DNA of 64,000 nucleotides from the NCBI GenBank assembly GCA_905221605.1, contig CAJNDS010002720.1:62001-126000 (forward strand), written 5' to 3'. The translations under genes and the position numbers were made by a program. The first letter of the stretch is position 1. Each line of letters begins with the position of its first letter. Origin of the DNA: Symbiodinium natans (Eukaryota; Sar; Dinophyceae; Suessiales; Symbiodiniaceae). Under the pieces are notes generated by a model. The model ran no database searches. It had not been told where the DNA came from and was given only the letters and a program-made list of their open reading frames with translations. Shown piece after piece: positions 43,550 to 54,010 of the stretch.

Positions 43550-43859
43550 AACCTCAGTCTCAAGCTTCGGCCCTGAATCCGAAGACCGAAACAGCTGAAC
43601 AGAACCCCTGAATCCCAAGTCGCTTAGACCCTTAAACCGAAGCCTCGGCACTGAACTCCTCGACTTCCACCGAAACTGCTGAGCTGAACCCTAAACCCTA
43701 AACCCTCAACCCTCAACCCTCAACCCTCAACCCAAGACCCAAAACCCTAAACCCCAAAACCCCCAAACTGCACCCCCTGAACCTCTAAACCCCTGAACCC
43801 CTAACTGAACCCCTAACTGAACACCGAAACCCCTGAACTTCTTGGAGGTGCTGGGCCCA

Positions 43860-43893
43860 GAGCAGCAGCCCCATGCCTCCGCAGAGGCAGCGA
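43860..43893 (+). CDS. Candidate small exon
   Basis: TGGGCCCAG acceptor, SSSPMPPQRQR, then a GTGAGGG donor. Confidence 0.4.
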
Positions 43894-44198
43894 GTGAGGG
43901 TTTAGGGTTTAGGGTTTGGGGTTTTAGGGATTAGGGGTTTAGGGCCTTAGGGGGTTTAGGGTTTAGGGTTCTAGGTGCAGGTGTTTCGAGCTTTGGGCGG
44001 GTGGTATATTTCCAAATCTTGCAAGCTACTGGACTAGTGAATGCTTGGACATGAGATACTGGTTTCTACACCCTAAACCCTAAACCCTAAATCCTAAACC
44101 CTAAACCCTAAACCCTAACCCCTCGCCCCTAACCCCCAGCCCCTAAACCCTAAACCCGAAATCAACCTCAAGCCCCAAACCGCCTGAGTCCAATGCCT

Positions 44199-44267
44199 TG
44201 GCAGGTCATTCGTGGCCTGCGCACCTTAGCAGCTGCGTGTGAGAGGCCGCCATTCGTGGGAGGATTG
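44199..44267 (+). CDS. Candidate exon, unknown protein
   Basis: A CCTTGGCAG acceptor leads into VIRGLRTLAAACERPPFVGG. Confidence 0.5.
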
Positions 44268-44380
44268 CGGTTTAGGGTTTAGGGTTTAGGGTTTAGGGTT
44301 TAGGGTTTAGGGTTTAGGGTTTAGGGTTTAGGATTTAGGGTTTAGGGTTTAGGGTTAGGGTTTAGGGTTTAGGGTTTTGC
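44268..44380 (+). repeat. TTTAGGG array
   Basis: About 15 units with two single-base variants. Confidence 0.95.
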
Positions 44381-44796
44381 AGGTTTTTTTGGGTTTGTGG
44401 TTTTTGGGTTTTGGTGTTGAGAATTTTGCGCTTGGGGTGAGGAGTTCATCAGGCTTTGGGCACCGAGGCAGGCTCAGGGGTCTAGAACGCGAAGAAATCC
44501 TGAGCCCTAAGCCGTAAACCCTAAACCCTAAACCCTAAACCCTAAACCCTAAACCCTAAACCCTAAACCCTAAACCCTAAACCCTAAACCCTAAACCCTG
44601 AACCTTAAACCCGAAACCCCAAACCCAAAACCTCAAGCCTTGAAGTGGCCCGAGTTGGGTCTGATCAGAAAAGAGGGTACACGACGGGTTGTAATTGTAA
44701 GTAGGGTTATATGGCCTCCTCATAGTTCACGGTCTTAGGGTTTAGGGTTCAGGGTTTAGGGTTTAGGGTTTAGGGAGTAGGGTTTAGGGAGTCCTA

Positions 44797-44909
44797 ATAA
44801 CAGCCTGAGCTATCACCCACTTACAAAGTTTTCTGAGCAATTGCGTAGCGCTTTTGAACCTGATCCTCAGGCTATAGTCCCTGAGCCTCTACAGAACACC
44901 AGGAAGTAG
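44797..44909 (+). CDS. Candidate terminal exon
   Basis: After AATAACAG it reads LSYHPLTKFSEQLRSAFEPD then PQAIVPEPLQNTRK and TAG. Confidence 0.55.
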
Positions 44910-45103
44910 CCCTAAACCCTAAACCCTAAACCCTAAACCCTAAACCCTAAACCCTAAACCCTAAACCCTAAACCCTAAACCCTAAACCCTAGACCCTAAC
45001 CCCTAAACCCTAAACCCTAAACCCTAAACCCCAAACCCCAAACCCTAAACCCGAAACCCGAAACCCCGAACCCGAAACCCGAAACCCTAAACCCCTGTCG
45101 GCA

Positions 45104-45162
45104 GAATGCCCACCTACGCGGACTATGCAGCGAGCTTGGACCCGGCACAGGCGCGGGCCCAG
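45104..45162 (+). CDS. Candidate exon, possible start
   Basis: GTCGGCAG acceptor, then MPTYADYAASLDPAQARAQ. The ATG could be a true start after a trans-splice acceptor. Confidence 0.5.
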
Positions 45163-45308
45163 GGTTTAGGGTTTAGTGAACCTAAACCCTAAACCTAAAC
45201 CCTCAAGCCTAGACCCTAAACCCTAAACCCCGAACCCTAAACCCTAAGCCCTAAAGCCTAAAGCCTAAATCCTAAACCCTAAACCCTAAACTGAAACCTC
45301 AAGTCCTG

Positions 45309-45391
45309 ATGGGTGCGGCTGAACCCTTTCAGCCGCCGAGCTCTCAAAGCAACCTAAACCACTCAGCCCTGAAACCCTCAGCCCCTAAAGT
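45309..45391 (+). CDS. Candidate small ORF or exon
   Basis: MGAAEPFQPPSSQSNLNHSA LKPSAPKV then TAA. Ser/Pro-rich. Confidence 0.35.
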
Positions 45392-45562
45392 CTAAGCCCC
45401 AAAAACTTCAAAACTCCTAACCCCCTCGACCCCCTAAACCCTAAACCCTAAACCCTAAATCCTAAACCCTAAACCCTAAACCCTAAACCCTAAACCCTAA
45501 ACCCTAAACCCTAAACTCTAAGCCCTAAACCCTAAACCCTAAACCCTAAACCCCAGCTTGCA

Positions 45563-45643
45563 GAGGCGCCGCACGAGCGGCTTTTCGGCTACTCGCAGGC
45601 GGTTCCCCGAGGGCGCCGGCCCCTTGCTCTTGAGGAAAGGAAG
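45563..45643 (+). CDS. Candidate exon, unknown protein
   Basis: After AGCTTGCAG it reads APHERLFGYSQAVPRGRRPL ALEERKS. Confidence 0.5.
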
Positions 45644-46069
45644 AGTTTAGGGTTTAGGGTTTAGGATTTTGGGTTTAGGGTTTAGGGTTTGGGGTTTAGG
45701 GTTTCGGGTTTAGGGTTTATGTTTTAGGTTTGAGTTTGGAGTTTAGTGCGTGGGGTGTTTGCTCTGTTTTGGGGTTTTGGAGATTTCGGCTTGGGGTTTT
45801 GGGGATTTGCTGTCGGAAGGTCAAAAAAGCCCCGACCTCAAAACCCCAAGCCCTACACCCTAGGCGGGAGCGAAACACCCTAAACCTTACACCCTACACC
45901 CGAAACCCTAAACCCTAAACCGTAATCCTACACCCTAATCCCTAAATCCTAAACCCTAACCCCTAACCCCTAAAGCCTAAAGCCTAAACCCTAAACCCGA
46001 AACCCGAAACCCGAACCCCCCCCCAAAAGCCATAAAAGCCCTTAACCCTAAACCCGCAACCCTCAACCC

Positions 46070-46102
<33 letters not shown>

Positions 46103-46159
46103 AAAAAAGAGCAAAAGAAAAAAAGAAAAGAAAAGAAGCCATAACCCCCCTTAACCCTA

Positions 46160-46255
46160 AGGACTCTCAAGCCCGTGCCGCGCATGTCCAAGACGCCCTT
46201 GTCCAGGCACGTCAGGGGTCTCCAAGGATTCAAAGGGCTCCAGAACTGGTCCCAA
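46160..46255 (+). CDS. Candidate exon, unknown protein
   Basis: DSQARAAHVQDALVQARQGS PRIQRAPELVP, an Ala/Gln-rich helical segment. Confidence 0.5.
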
Positions 46256-46357
46256 ACCCTAGAGGACTCTAAGTTCTTGGGGTTTCGGGTTTAGGGTTTA
46301 GGGCCAAAGTTTGGGGTAAGGGTTAGGGTTGAGGGTTTTTGGTTTGGGATTTAGGGA

Positions 46358-46420
46358 CTTGCAACCGCCACGGACGGGCTCTTCAATGCGAGCTATGGCA
46401 TATTCCTACACCCTGGCCCT
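46358..46420 (+). CDS. Candidate exon, unknown protein
   Basis: Reads LATATDGLFNASYGIFLHPG before degenerate repeats. Confidence 0.4.
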
Positions 46421-46649
46421 AAACCCGAACCCTAACCCCGATTCTTTAAAGCCTCTGACCCGATTTCGGGTTTCAGGGATTCACGGATTCGGGTTTGGGT
46501 TTTTGAGGTGCAGGGTTAAACGGTTCAGGGGTTTTAAACCCTGAAACCCTACAGCCTAAACCCCAAGCCCTGAACCCTAAATCCTCAACCCTAAACCCTA
46601 AACCCTAAACCCTAAACCCTAAACCCTAAACCCTAAACCCTAAACCCCC

Positions 46650-46768
46650 AAGATCTCCCCAAAAGCCCCCTTGATCCTTCAGTTCCGCGCCGGCCCTCCT
46701 GCGGCCCTTCTTGGCGTGGGCCTCAGCCCATTGAGCTCAACCCCCCTGAAAGCAAGCACTGCATGGAG
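46650..46768 (+). CDS. Candidate exon, frame uncertain
   Basis: Two open frames of about 40 codons: PLDPSVPRRPSCGPSWRGPQ or ISPKAPLILQFRAGPPAALL. Confidence 0.4.
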
Positions 46769-46942
46769 GGTTTAGGGTTTAGGGTTTAGGGTTTAGGGTT
46801 TAGGGTTTAGGGTTTAGGGTTTGGCGTTTGGGGTTTAGGGTTTGGGGATTGGGGATTGGGGATTTAGAGTTTGAGGAGTTGAGGGTTGAGTGCTTTCGGA
46901 GGTTTAGAGGTTTCGGAGGTTTCGGGAGAGGTTTCAGGGCTT

Positions 46943-47068
46943 CTACTTGGAGGTCGTGGATACTTCTAACCCCAATGATAACCGTATCGTAAGCCCCCTA
47001 AGTCTCCCAAGTGGAGTTATGAGTAGACTTATCATTAGAGTTATAAGTGCCCGTGAACCTCCAAGTAG
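46943..47068. mobile_element. MITE-like family D, copy 2
   Basis: CTACTTGGAGGTCGTGGATA left, TAAGTGCCCGTGAACCTCCA right, same termini as 15285-15373. Confidence 0.75.
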
Positions 47069-47098
47069 GGCTTCTGGGGCTTCTGGGGCTTCAGGGGT

Positions 47099-47205
47099 TC
47101 AGGGCCTGAGAGAAACCCCATGTTTCGGCATGTACAGTCCTGAGCACGCACCTTGTATGGGATCACTTTTTTGCCTACCGAAGGCGCCTGGAAGACCCCA
47201 AACTC
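47099..47205 (+). CDS. Candidate exon, unknown protein
   Basis: After GGTTCAG it reads GLRETPCFGMYSPEHAPCMG SLFCLPKAPGRP. Confidence 0.5.
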
Positions 47206-47569
47206 GAAACCCTAAACCCTAAGCCCCAATCCCTAAAGCCTAAGGAGCCGTACTTGGGAGTATCGAAGGTTGATGGTGTCGTAAACATGAACCCTAGAAA
47301 AAAAACCTAGAAACAACCAAAAAAACCTTAAACGCCCCAAAAGCCCTGAAGGCCCTAACTCTGTCCGAGAGTGAAAGTAGAATACGGGAATCATGAGGAT
47401 GTGGGGTTTAGGGCTGCAGGTTCGTGATTGTTGTTGGGTTTCGGGTTTAGGGTTGCGGTCCGGGCTTTTAAAGGGTCTCGGGTTGGGGGCTACTTCTAAG
47501 GTCTTGGTTTAGGGTTTAGGGTTTAGGGTTTAGGGTTAGGGTTTAGGGCTCAGGGCTCAGGGCTTGTAG

Positions 47570-48816
47570 GCTTTGAGTCGCCCAACCATGACGAGGACCC
47601 GACCGAGATTGAAGCGATCGCTAGGCCAGGTGGACACGACTCCGAAGCTTGGGGAGGGTTTGGGGTTTGGGGTTTGGGGTTTAGGGTTTAGGGTTTAGGG
47701 TTTGGGGTTTGGGGTTTAGGGGTTTGGGGTTCAGGGGTTGGGGGTTTAGGAGTTTAGGGTTCAGGGGTTCAGGCGTTTGGGGTTTGGGGGTTTAGGGTTG
47801 GTTGTTTGGGCCCACAGATAGAACGTTCGGCATCTGATCCTCAAACCATAGACAGATTGCTGTCAAGCAGTTCTGTGGGTCCCCCACAGGCTTGGCCCGA
47901 TCGCCTAAATTCTGTAGAGCCGAGAAATGTTCAGCATTTCGGGTGCCCTAAACCTCCTACATGGTACACTCCGAATGCAAACCCTAAACCCTAAGCCCTA
48001 AACCCTGCTAATGCTCGAAGATCCGAAACCAGAAAACAAACCCCCAACTCATGAACCCCACAACCCTCAAATCTCTAACCCTCAAGTTCAGGAGTTTTAG
48101 CGGTTTAGAGTTTAGAGGTTAGGGCTTTGGGGTTCAGGGTTTTACCCTAAGCCCTAAACCCTAAACCCTCAACCCTAAACCCTAAACCCTAAACCCTAAA
48201 CCCTAAACCCTAAACCCTAAACCCTAAACCCTAAGTCCTTGCAGGCCGGGTGGCACAGTGGTCCAGCTCAGCGACAAGGCTCCTGCTTCGGGTCTTTCAG
48301 GGGGAATGGGGTTTAGGGTTTAGGGTTTAGGGCGTGTGCCTGGCTCAGGGAACTCAGAAAGTAGGGTTTAGGGTTTCGGGTTTAGGGTAACCTTGAGGAT
48401 TAGAAGGTAAGGCTAGATAAGATTGTCAGGTTGAATCCTATGACTTCGCCCGAGACCCTAAACCCTGATCTCTGACCAGCGCCAAAGCCCCTAAACCCTG
48501 CGGTAGCCCCGGCCCGAAAAGAGCTCTCTAAGGGTAGCTATGACATGGTCGCTTAGTAAGGGCCCTTAAATGGGTACCCCTTATATACCCCTTACATACC
48601 CTATACAACCCAAGGGCCCATACGTCAGAACCCTTTCAAGGAGGTAAGGGACCGTATGAAGGGACCCTAGATCCTAAACCCTAAACCCTAAACCCTAAGA
48701 ACTACCGTTAGAAGCTCGCGCTTTTTCGCTTCTCAGGAACCCCTGCAGCGCATGAAGAACGTCGCGCGGGCGTCACAGTCCCAGGCCATCGCTGGGCAGT
48801 CCTGAAACCGGGTTGA
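47570..48816 (+). CDS. Unknown protein, four joined exons with stop
   Basis: Exons 47570-47646, 47818-47942, 48245-48291 and 48737-48816 (TGA) join in phase. Fragments are FESPNHDEDPTEIEAIARPG (acidic), IERSASDPQTIDRLLSSSSV and SVEPRNVQHFG, PGGTVVQLSDKAPAS, and TPAAHEERRAGVTVPGHRWA then VLKPG. Acceptors are CTTGTAG, CCCACAG, CCTTGCAG and CTTCTCAG. Donors are GC, GT and GT. The introns hold heptamer arrays. I do not recognise the family, and exons may exist further 5'. Confidence 0.55.
48520..48670. mobile_element. Family E repeat, copy 2
   Basis: GACATGGTCGCTTAGTAAGG and GGGCCCATACGTCAGAACCC TTTCAAGGAGGTAAGG. The second block is the reverse complement of 15880-15925. Confidence 0.6.
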
Positions 48817-48948
48817 GAGAGTAAGGATTTAGGGTTTAGCTCGATCAGGGTTTAGGGTTTAGGGTTTAGGTTTTAGGGTTTAGGGTTTAGGGTTAGGGTT
48901 TAGGGTTGAGGGTTTAGGGTTGAGGGTATAGGGTTTAGGGTTTAGGGT

Positions 48949-49149
48949 TTGCGGGATGATGGAACGGCTTCCCAGTCCACCCCAGGCTTTATACGTTTGA
49001 CCGTTGGGATTTGTGCTTTGTGTTCAGGGTTCAACTGCTCTGTACAATCTAGTGTACAATGTAATAATGCGAATAAGAATAAGAATAAGAAGAAGAACAA
49101 TAATAATAAGGTTTCAGTGCAAGTCAATGGGCCCTTGGCAGAAGAGTAA
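48949..49149 (+). CDS. Weak candidate ORF
   Basis: One + frame is open for 66 codons (contains FIRLTVGICALCSGFNCSVQ), but it ends in an AAT/AAG repeat. A minus frame is open too. Confidence 0.25.
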   Translation: MRDDGTASQSTPGFIRLTVGICALCSGFNCSVQSSVQCNNANKNKNKKKNNNNKVSVQVNGPLAEE

Positions 49150-49322
49150 GGGGAAGCTTGAGCATACCCCGCTTAGAGCTTGCCTGAGTCTTTTTCAGGG
49201 GTGGGCTCGTGGAATAAATTGAATTCGTCTCGGTGCTTAGTAGGGAATCAGGTCTTTTCTCTCCCCTTTTAGTCTCGTTTAGGGGATTGCATAGGGTACC
49301 AAATTCTCTTGTAGGAGCTCAG

Positions 49323-49410
49323 TAAGCTTGGACAGAAGCATGCCACCCCCTCCTGGTGGCCCCAGCCCATGCTGGACCGCGAAAAGCTACCCTTCACCTT
49401 AATTCATCCC
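49323..49410 (+). CDS. Candidate exon, unknown protein
   Basis: After GAGCTCAG it reads LGQKHATPSWWPQPMLDREK LPFTLIHP. Confidence 0.5.
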
Positions 49411-49580
49411 CTAAACCCTAAACCCTAAACCCTAAACCCTAAACCCTAAACCCTAAACCCTAAACCCTAAACCCTAAACCCTAAACCCTAAACCCTAAAC
49501 CCTAAACCCTAAACCCTAAAACCCTAAACCCTAAACCCTAAACCCTAAACCCTAAACCCTAAACCCTAAACCCTAAACCC
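49406..49580 (+). repeat. CCCTAAA array
   Basis: About 25 near-perfect units. Confidence 0.97.
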
Positions 49581-49659
49581 TCTCTTACTATGTATATTTA
49601 AACCCTAATGACCTTCGTCGGCATGTTGTTTTTTTTTCTGGGCCCTAGGGTTTAGGGCC

Positions 49660-51590
49660 CAGAGTTTTTTTTCAAGGTTTTTCAGAGTTTTTCAGTGTTT
49701 TTCAAGGTTTCTCAAGGTTTTTCAGGGTGTTTCAGGGTTTTTAACCCTCAAGAGGGTTTAGGGCTGTAGGGTTTGGGGCATAGGGTTTGGGGCATAGGGT
49801 TTAGGGCCCAGAGTTTTTTTTCAAGGTTTTTAACCCTCAATTCTGATGAAGGGCCCCGCGACCTTTTCACAGCCTAGTTTTGGTCAAGGGGGGGTCATAT
49901 TTTTCAATTTTAAAGGCAAAATAGTCTTCGGAGACCCCCCTTGCCTCAAACTCCGACCCCCCCTTGAGAGGGAAAGTTTGCTTCCAAAAACACCCCAAAT
50001 GAGGGGGACCCGAGGATCGGCCCGGGCCACAATTAAAAATGCGATTTTTTAGTACTGAAATCGACGGTTCTGGGTGGCCTCTTGTTTCTGGATTTTTGAC
50101 CAAACCGAGCCTTTACCGGTTTCAGAATTTCAAGTTTTTCAAGGTTTTTCGAAGTTTTTCAAGGTTTTTCAAGGTTTTTCAGAATTTTTCAATGTTTTTC
50201 GAGGTTTTTTAATGTTTTTCAGGGTGTTTCAGGATTTGTTTTCAGGTTTAGGGCTGTAGGGTTTGGGGCATAGGGTTTAGGGCTGTAGGGTTTGGGGCAT
50301 AGGGTTTAGGGCTGTAGGGTTCGGGGCATAGTGTTTAGAGCTGTAGGGTTTGGGGCATAGGGTTTAGGGCTGTAGGGTTTGGGGCATAGGGTTTAGAGCT
50401 GTAGGTTTGGGGTATGGGGCATAGGGTTTAGGGTTGTATGGTTTGGGGCATAGGGTTTAGGGCTCCTAGGGTTTGGGGCATAGGAGGGTTTGGGCCCAGA
50501 GTTTTTTTTCAAGGTTTTTCAGAGTTTTTCAGTGTTTTTCAAGGTTTTTCAATGTTTTTCAGGGTGTTTCAGGGTTTTAACCTTCAATTCTGATGAAGGG
50601 CCGCCCCCGCGACCTTTTCACAGCCTAGTTTTGGTCAAGGGGGGGTCGTATTTTTCAATTTTAAAGGCAAAATAGTCTTCGGAGACCCCCCTTGCCTCAA
50701 ACTCCGACCCCCCCTTGAAAGGGAAAGTTTGCCTCCAAAAACACCCCAAATGAGGGGGAGACCCCAGGATCGGCCCGGGTCCCAGTTAAAAATGCGATTT
50801 TTTAGTACTGAAATCGACGGTTCTGGGTGGCCTCTCGTTTCTGGATTTTTGGCAACCGAGCCTTTACCGGTTTCAGAATTTCAAGTTTTCGAGGTTCTTC
50901 AAGGTTTTTCAGAATTTTTCAGTGTTTTTTGATGTTTTTCAATGTTTTTCGAGTTTTTTTCAGGTTTAGGGCTGTAGGGCATAGGGTTTAGGGCTGTAGG
51001 GTTTGGGGCATAGGGTTTAGGGCTGTATGGTTTGGGGCATAGGGTTTAGGGCTCAGAGGGTTTGGGGTAGAGGGTTTAGGGCTCTTAGGGTTTGGGGCAT
51101 AGGGTTTAGGGCCCAGAGTTTTTTTTCAAGGTTTTTCAGAGTTTTTCAATGTTTCTCAAGGTTTTTGTCAATGTTTTTCAAGGTGTTTCAGGGTTTTTAA
51201 CCCTCAATTCTGATGAAGGGCCGCCCCCACGGCCCCCAGCCTAGTTTTGGTCAAGGGGGGGGGTCGTATTCTTCAATTTTAAAGGCAAAATTGTCTTCGG
51301 AGACCCCCCCCCCTGCCTCAAACTCCGACCCCCCCTTGAGAGGGAAAGTTTGCCTCCAAAAACACCCCAAATGAGGGGGACCCCAGGATCGGCCGCGGTC
51401 CCAGTTAAAAATGCGATTTTTTAGTACTGAAATCGACGGTTCTGGGTGGCCTCTCGTTTTCTGGATTTTTGACCAAAACCGAGCCTTCACCGGTTTCAAG
51501 ATTTCAAAGGTTCGTCAAGGTTTTTCAGATGTTCCCCCTTGAGAGGGAAAGTTTGCCTCCAAAACCACCCCAAATGAGGGGCCACCCCCC
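49660..51590 (+). repeat. Three-copy 0.6-0.75 kb repeat with TTTTTCAAGG tracts
   Basis: The block starting TTCTGATGAAGGGCC recurs at 49841, 50588 and 51208. Each copy has GGCAAAAT.GTCTTCGGAGAC, CCAAAAACACCCCAAATGAG, TTAGTACTGAAATCGACGGT and ACCGGTTTCA, then TTTTTCAAGG/TTTTTCAGAG tracts. A truncated fourth copy is at 51531-51580. Short open frames on both strands run through it, but none looks like a gene. Confidence 0.9.
50243..50480 (+). repeat. 29-bp higher-order repeat of heptamer variants
   Basis: The unit is TTTAGGG+CTGTAGGG+TTTGGGG+CATAGGG. About eight units are here, with more at 49761-49805 and 50960-51110, between copies of the larger repeat. Confidence 0.9.
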
Positions 51591-51782
51591 CCCACCCCAC
51601 CCTCCCCGGTTTGAGAATTAGATTTTGGGTTTTCGGCCAATTGGACCTTGAGCTTTAAGCCTACTGGGAATGTATTGAGTGGTCTTTGTATTTTCTCAAT
51701 GTTATGGGTTTCTTGGGTGGGTGGGGTTTTATTCCAGCCCTTGACAAGCTGCTTGACTAGTGAATGCTCGGACTTGAGATGC

Positions 51783-51945
51783 TGAACCCTAAACCCTAAA
51801 CCCTAAACCCTAAACCCTAAACCCTAAACCCTAAACCCTAAAGCCTAAAGCCTAAACCCTAAACCCTAAACCCTAAACCCTAAACCCTAAACCCTAAACC
51901 CTAAACCCTAAACCCTAAAACCCTAAACCCTAAAACCCTGAACCC
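51783..51945 (+). repeat. CCCTAAA array
   Basis: About 22 units with CCCTAAAG variants. Confidence 0.95.
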
Positions 51946-51981
51946 TTCATCCTAAGCCCTAAACCCTCTCCCCCCCTTGCC

Positions 51982-52052
51982 AGGTGCAGATGTCCATGGG
52001 CCGGGCAGACTGGACCACGAGCTCGGCAGTGAGCTGCCTCAGCTTGCGTGAA
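51982..52052 (+). CDS. Candidate exon, frame uncertain
   Basis: The very good acceptor CTCCCCCCCTTGCCAG is followed by VQMSMGRADWTTSSA and GTGAGC, or by ADVHGPGRLDHELGSELPQL to a TGA. Confidence 0.5.
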
Positions 52053-52279
52053 GCCCTAAGCCCCTGAAGCTCCTTAAGACCCCCCCCCCTGAAGCCCTTG
52101 GGTTTAGGGTTTGGGGTTTGTGGTTTGGGGTTCAGGGTTTGGGGTTCAGGGTTCAACAATTTCGGGTTCAGCCTAAACCTTCAACGCCCCAGGGTCGCGA
52201 GCGCTCTGCTGTAGACACGCGCTCAGGCAATGGCCAAGGACATCGAGATCCGAGCCTGAGCGGACCCACTCTGTTTTTT

Positions 52280-52460
52280 ATTCTCGGAAGTTGAGGCATG
52301 GGTTTCCTACCTAATTGGGGTCCTCTTCATAAGGGAATCCTACTAGTTGGGTCGTGTTTAGGGTTTAGGGTTTAGGGTTTAGGGTTTAGGGTTTAGGGTT
52401 TAGGGTTTAGGATTTAGGCTATCTTAGGTGTCCCCTATGCTCGCAAACCCCCATGTGAGT
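52280..52460. mobile_element. Family I repeat, copy 4, split by a TTTAGGG array
   Basis: GGGGTCCTCTTCATAAGGGA on the left and GTCCCCTATGCTCGCAAACC on the right match the two halves of the 17305 copy. A TTTAGGG array (52357-52415) lies between them. Confidence 0.55.
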
Positions 52461-52654
52461 TCGGGGCTTCCGAATTGCACCTGGTCTAGGCATCATGTAC
52501 CACAGGCAGCCCCGAACTCCAAATCCCAAGCCCTAAACCCCTAAAACCCGAAACCTCAAACCCTAAACCCCTACATCCCTAAATCCCCAGACCCTAAAGC
52601 CCTGAACCCCTAAAACTCCAACCTCTAAAACCCTTGAACCCTCAACACTTGAAG

Positions 52655-52810
52655 CCATTTAGATCGGAGCATAAACTTCGTTCAAAGCTCGCAAACCAAA
52701 GGCCTCAAACTCCAACAAAATGCGCGGACCCTGCGTGCTGAAAGGCACGCGCAGCTGGCTGCGCCCGGTGTTTCACCAAGTAGTTTCACACACTTCCCTT
52801 GGCAGATTAT
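52655..52810 (+). CDS. Candidate exon, about 48 codons
   Basis: SSQTKGLKLQQNARTLRAER then HAQLAAPGVSPSSFTHFPW, stop TAA. A second frame is open in the middle part. Confidence 0.45.
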
Positions 52811-52911
52811 CTAAACCCCTAAACCCCGAAACCCCTAAACCCCTAAACCCTAAACCGCTCACCCTAAACCCTAAACCCAAAGCGCCCCGTTGTTTCCGGT
52901 AAGCCTCTTAG

Positions 52912-52990
52912 GCACGTCTCACTCAAAGCTGCTCCCCACGTGTCACCGAAAGAAGCGTTGGGGTTCGTTGCCTTTGGGGCTTCGGGCCTC
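52912..52990 (+). CDS. Candidate exon, unknown protein
   Basis: A CCTCTTAG acceptor leads into HVSLKAAPHVSPKEALGFVA FGASGLAG. Confidence 0.5.
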
Positions 52991-53156
52991 GCAGGGTTGA
53001 GGGTTTAGGGTTTAGGGTTTAAGGTTTAAGGTTCAGGGTTGAGGGTTTAGGGTTTAGGGTTGAGGGTTGAGGGTTTAGGGTTGAGGGTTTAGGGTTGAGG
53101 GTTTAAGGTTTAGGGTTTAGGGTTTAAGGTTTAGGGTTCCGGGTTTAGAGTCTAGG

Positions 53157-53333
53157 GCTCCCAGAAATTGCACTTGGGGCTAGGCTGCTGACCTTCATCA
53201 TGGTGCCGGCCGGCTCAGACACGGCTTGCGCCCCGAGGCTTCCTAGCACGGTACCTAGCATGCTGAGTGTTACGATAAGGTCAACTCAGATCCTGGGATC
53301 TCAAGTGGTGCGAGCTTGTTGCCCTTGATATCT
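53157..53333 (+). CDS. Candidate terminal exon, about 58 codons
   Basis: After GGCTCCCAG the frame reads IALGARLLTFIMVPAGSDTA, PSTVPSMLSVTIRSTQILGS and reaches TGA. It includes a hydrophobic stretch. Confidence 0.5.
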
Positions 53334-53438
53334 TTTGCTGCCTCAAAAGCCCTAAGGCCTAAGCCCTAAACCCTAAACCCTAAACCCTAAATCCTAAATC
53401 CTAAACCCTAAATTCTATACCCCAACCCCCACTAAGCA

Positions 53439-53517
53439 ACAGGGACACTTCTAAACTGCGGAAGGCAGCAGTCAGACCAGTTTTGCAGCCTACCGACCCT
53501 TGCATGCCCGTATTGTT
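53439..53517 (+). CDS. Candidate terminal exon
   Basis: RDTSKLRKAAVRPVLQPTDP CMPVLF then TGA. Another frame carries CPYC and also ends soon. Confidence 0.35.
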
Positions 53518-53590
53518 TTGAAGCATTCTCCTTTGGCTAAACCCTAAACCCGAAACCCTAAACCCTAAGCCCTAAGCCCTAAACCCTAAA

Positions 53591-53655
53591 TGTGAGAAGC
53601 CTGCATGTAGAAGACTCGGTAGATCAGCAGTTTATCCTCAAGCTCTATAGCCTAA
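53591..53655 (+). CDS. Candidate exon, unknown protein
   Basis: VRSLHVEDSVDQQFILKLYS between two CCCTAAA blocks. Confidence 0.45.
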
Positions 53656-53770
53656 CCCTAAACCCTGAACCCCTAAACCTAAACCAAAGCCCAGCTCAGT
53701 CGCCTAACCCTAAACCCTGAACCCCTAAACCCTAAACCCTAAACCCCGAACCCGAAACCTAAGCCCTTTT

Positions 53771-53868
53771 AGCAGTTACTCAGACTCAGCAGCCGCGAAA
53801 GCGATGCAGTCATGCCGTCAGCCCTGGGTGCAGAGGTGCAGAGCTCCGACGCAGGGCATCAGCACGGG
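53771..53868 (+). CDS. Candidate exon, frame uncertain
   Basis: LLRLSSRESDAVMPSALGAE VQSSDAGHQHGG, or a second open frame ending at TAG. Confidence 0.4.
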
Positions 53869-54010
53869 GGTTTAGGGTTTAGGGTTTAGGGTTTAGGGTT
53901 CAGGGTTCAGGGTTTAGGGTTTAGGGTTTAGGGTTTAGGGTTTAGGGTTTAGGGTTTAGGGTTTAGGGTTTAGGGCTCACGATGCGGGGCTCTTGTTAGT
54001 ACTTCACCCA

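Noticed and set aside
49846-51499. ORFs inside the 0.6-0.75 kb repeat
   Set aside because: Different copies are open in different frames and on both strands, with no conserved protein.
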